From: Acidobacteria bacterium AH-259-L09
GTDB lineage: Bacteria; Acidobacteriota; UBA6911; RPQK01
Direction of reading: 5' to 3'
NCBI GenBank assembly: GCA_027717875.1
Contig: JALLOL010000177.1
Span: 1 to 5,408 of the forward strand
DNA length: 5,408 nucleotides
Shown here: in pieces, positions 5,352-5,408 of the stretch
Numbering within the stretch: the first letter of the stretch is position 1
Layout: the number at the start of each line of letters is the position of its first letter
The notes under the pieces: model-generated
Database searches by the model: none
The model's input: only the letters and a program-made list of their open reading frames with translations
Told to the model about the DNA's origin: nothing
Program-made: the position numbers and the translations under genes

Positions 5352-5408
5352 ATGAACAGAGATGCATTGAGAGCCGTCCTTAGAGAAAGGCTGAAGCGGG
5401 CCGTGGGA
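5352..5408 (+). CDS. Start of a rightward gene, cut by the window edge (19 aa visible)
   Basis: An ATG opens a frame with no stop to the window edge, encoding MNRDALRAVLRERLKRAVG, a basic, probably helical N-terminus. GGAAG (5338-5342) in the last tandem repeat lies 9 bases upstream and could serve as a weak Shine-Dalgarno. The frame is also open upstream through all six repeats to a stop at 5223-5225. A start at GTG 5241 or ATG 5343 would therefore place some or all repeats in the protein as RKICI-type pentapeptides. The gene would be divergent from the pilin operon. Nineteen residues are too few to recognise a family, and the call itself could be wrong. Confidence 0.4.
   Translation, partial: MNRDALRAVLRERLKRAVG

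Overview
The window looks like chromosomal DNA of a Gram-negative, type IV pilus-bearing bacterium with moderate G+C content (judged by eye, not computed). Four prepilin genes lie in the order GspH/FimT, PilV, PilW, PilX-like, which is the canonical order of a type IV pilus minor-pilin (tip/priming complex) operon. The very large PilX-like protein and the Asp/Gly-rich loops recall Acidobacteriota and deltaproteobacterial lineages (Desulfobacterota, Myxococcota) more than Pseudomonas or Neisseria. That lineage guess is an inference, and no marker gene here settles it.

Layout: nearly everything is on the minus strand, so the operon reads right to left. It runs fimT-like (4803-4243), pilV (best start 4237, end 3656), pilW (best start 3636, end 2578), then the pilX-like gene (2548-50). 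Gaps are only 5, 19 and 29 bases, and each gene has its own Shine-Dalgarno sequence, so one transcript is likely. At the left edge a strong minus-strand Shine-Dalgarno (13-7) points to a fifth gene starting at or just beyond base 1. In this operon type that is often pilY1, but none of it is visible.

The 548-base stretch 4804-5351 has no convincing complete gene but is rich in regulatory-looking sequence. From the operon outward it holds a 14-bp perfect palindrome in the leader (4825-4838) and a near-consensus sigma-54 -24/-12 promoter reading into the operon (4926-4941). Beyond these are an exact IHF consensus match inside an A+T-rich repeat block (4991-5021), a perfect CRP/FNR-family dyad (5221-5236), and six tandem 15-bp repeats (5262-5351). 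The repeats end exactly at an ATG that opens a plus-strand reading frame running off the right edge (5352-5408).

How it fits together: all four proteins carry the class III prepilin signal, a short basic leader ending in Gly and followed by a hydrophobic helix. PilD-type peptidase would process them, and they would assemble at the tip of the pilus or prime the fibre. The sigma-54 promoter with an IHF-like site upstream suggests control by an NtrC-type activator such as PilR. I see no previously undescribed system. The most distinctive points are the sigma-54/IHF arrangement on a minor-pilin operon, the oversized PilX-like protein, the repeated Asp-rich motif in PilV, and the tandem repeat array abutting the divergent gene.
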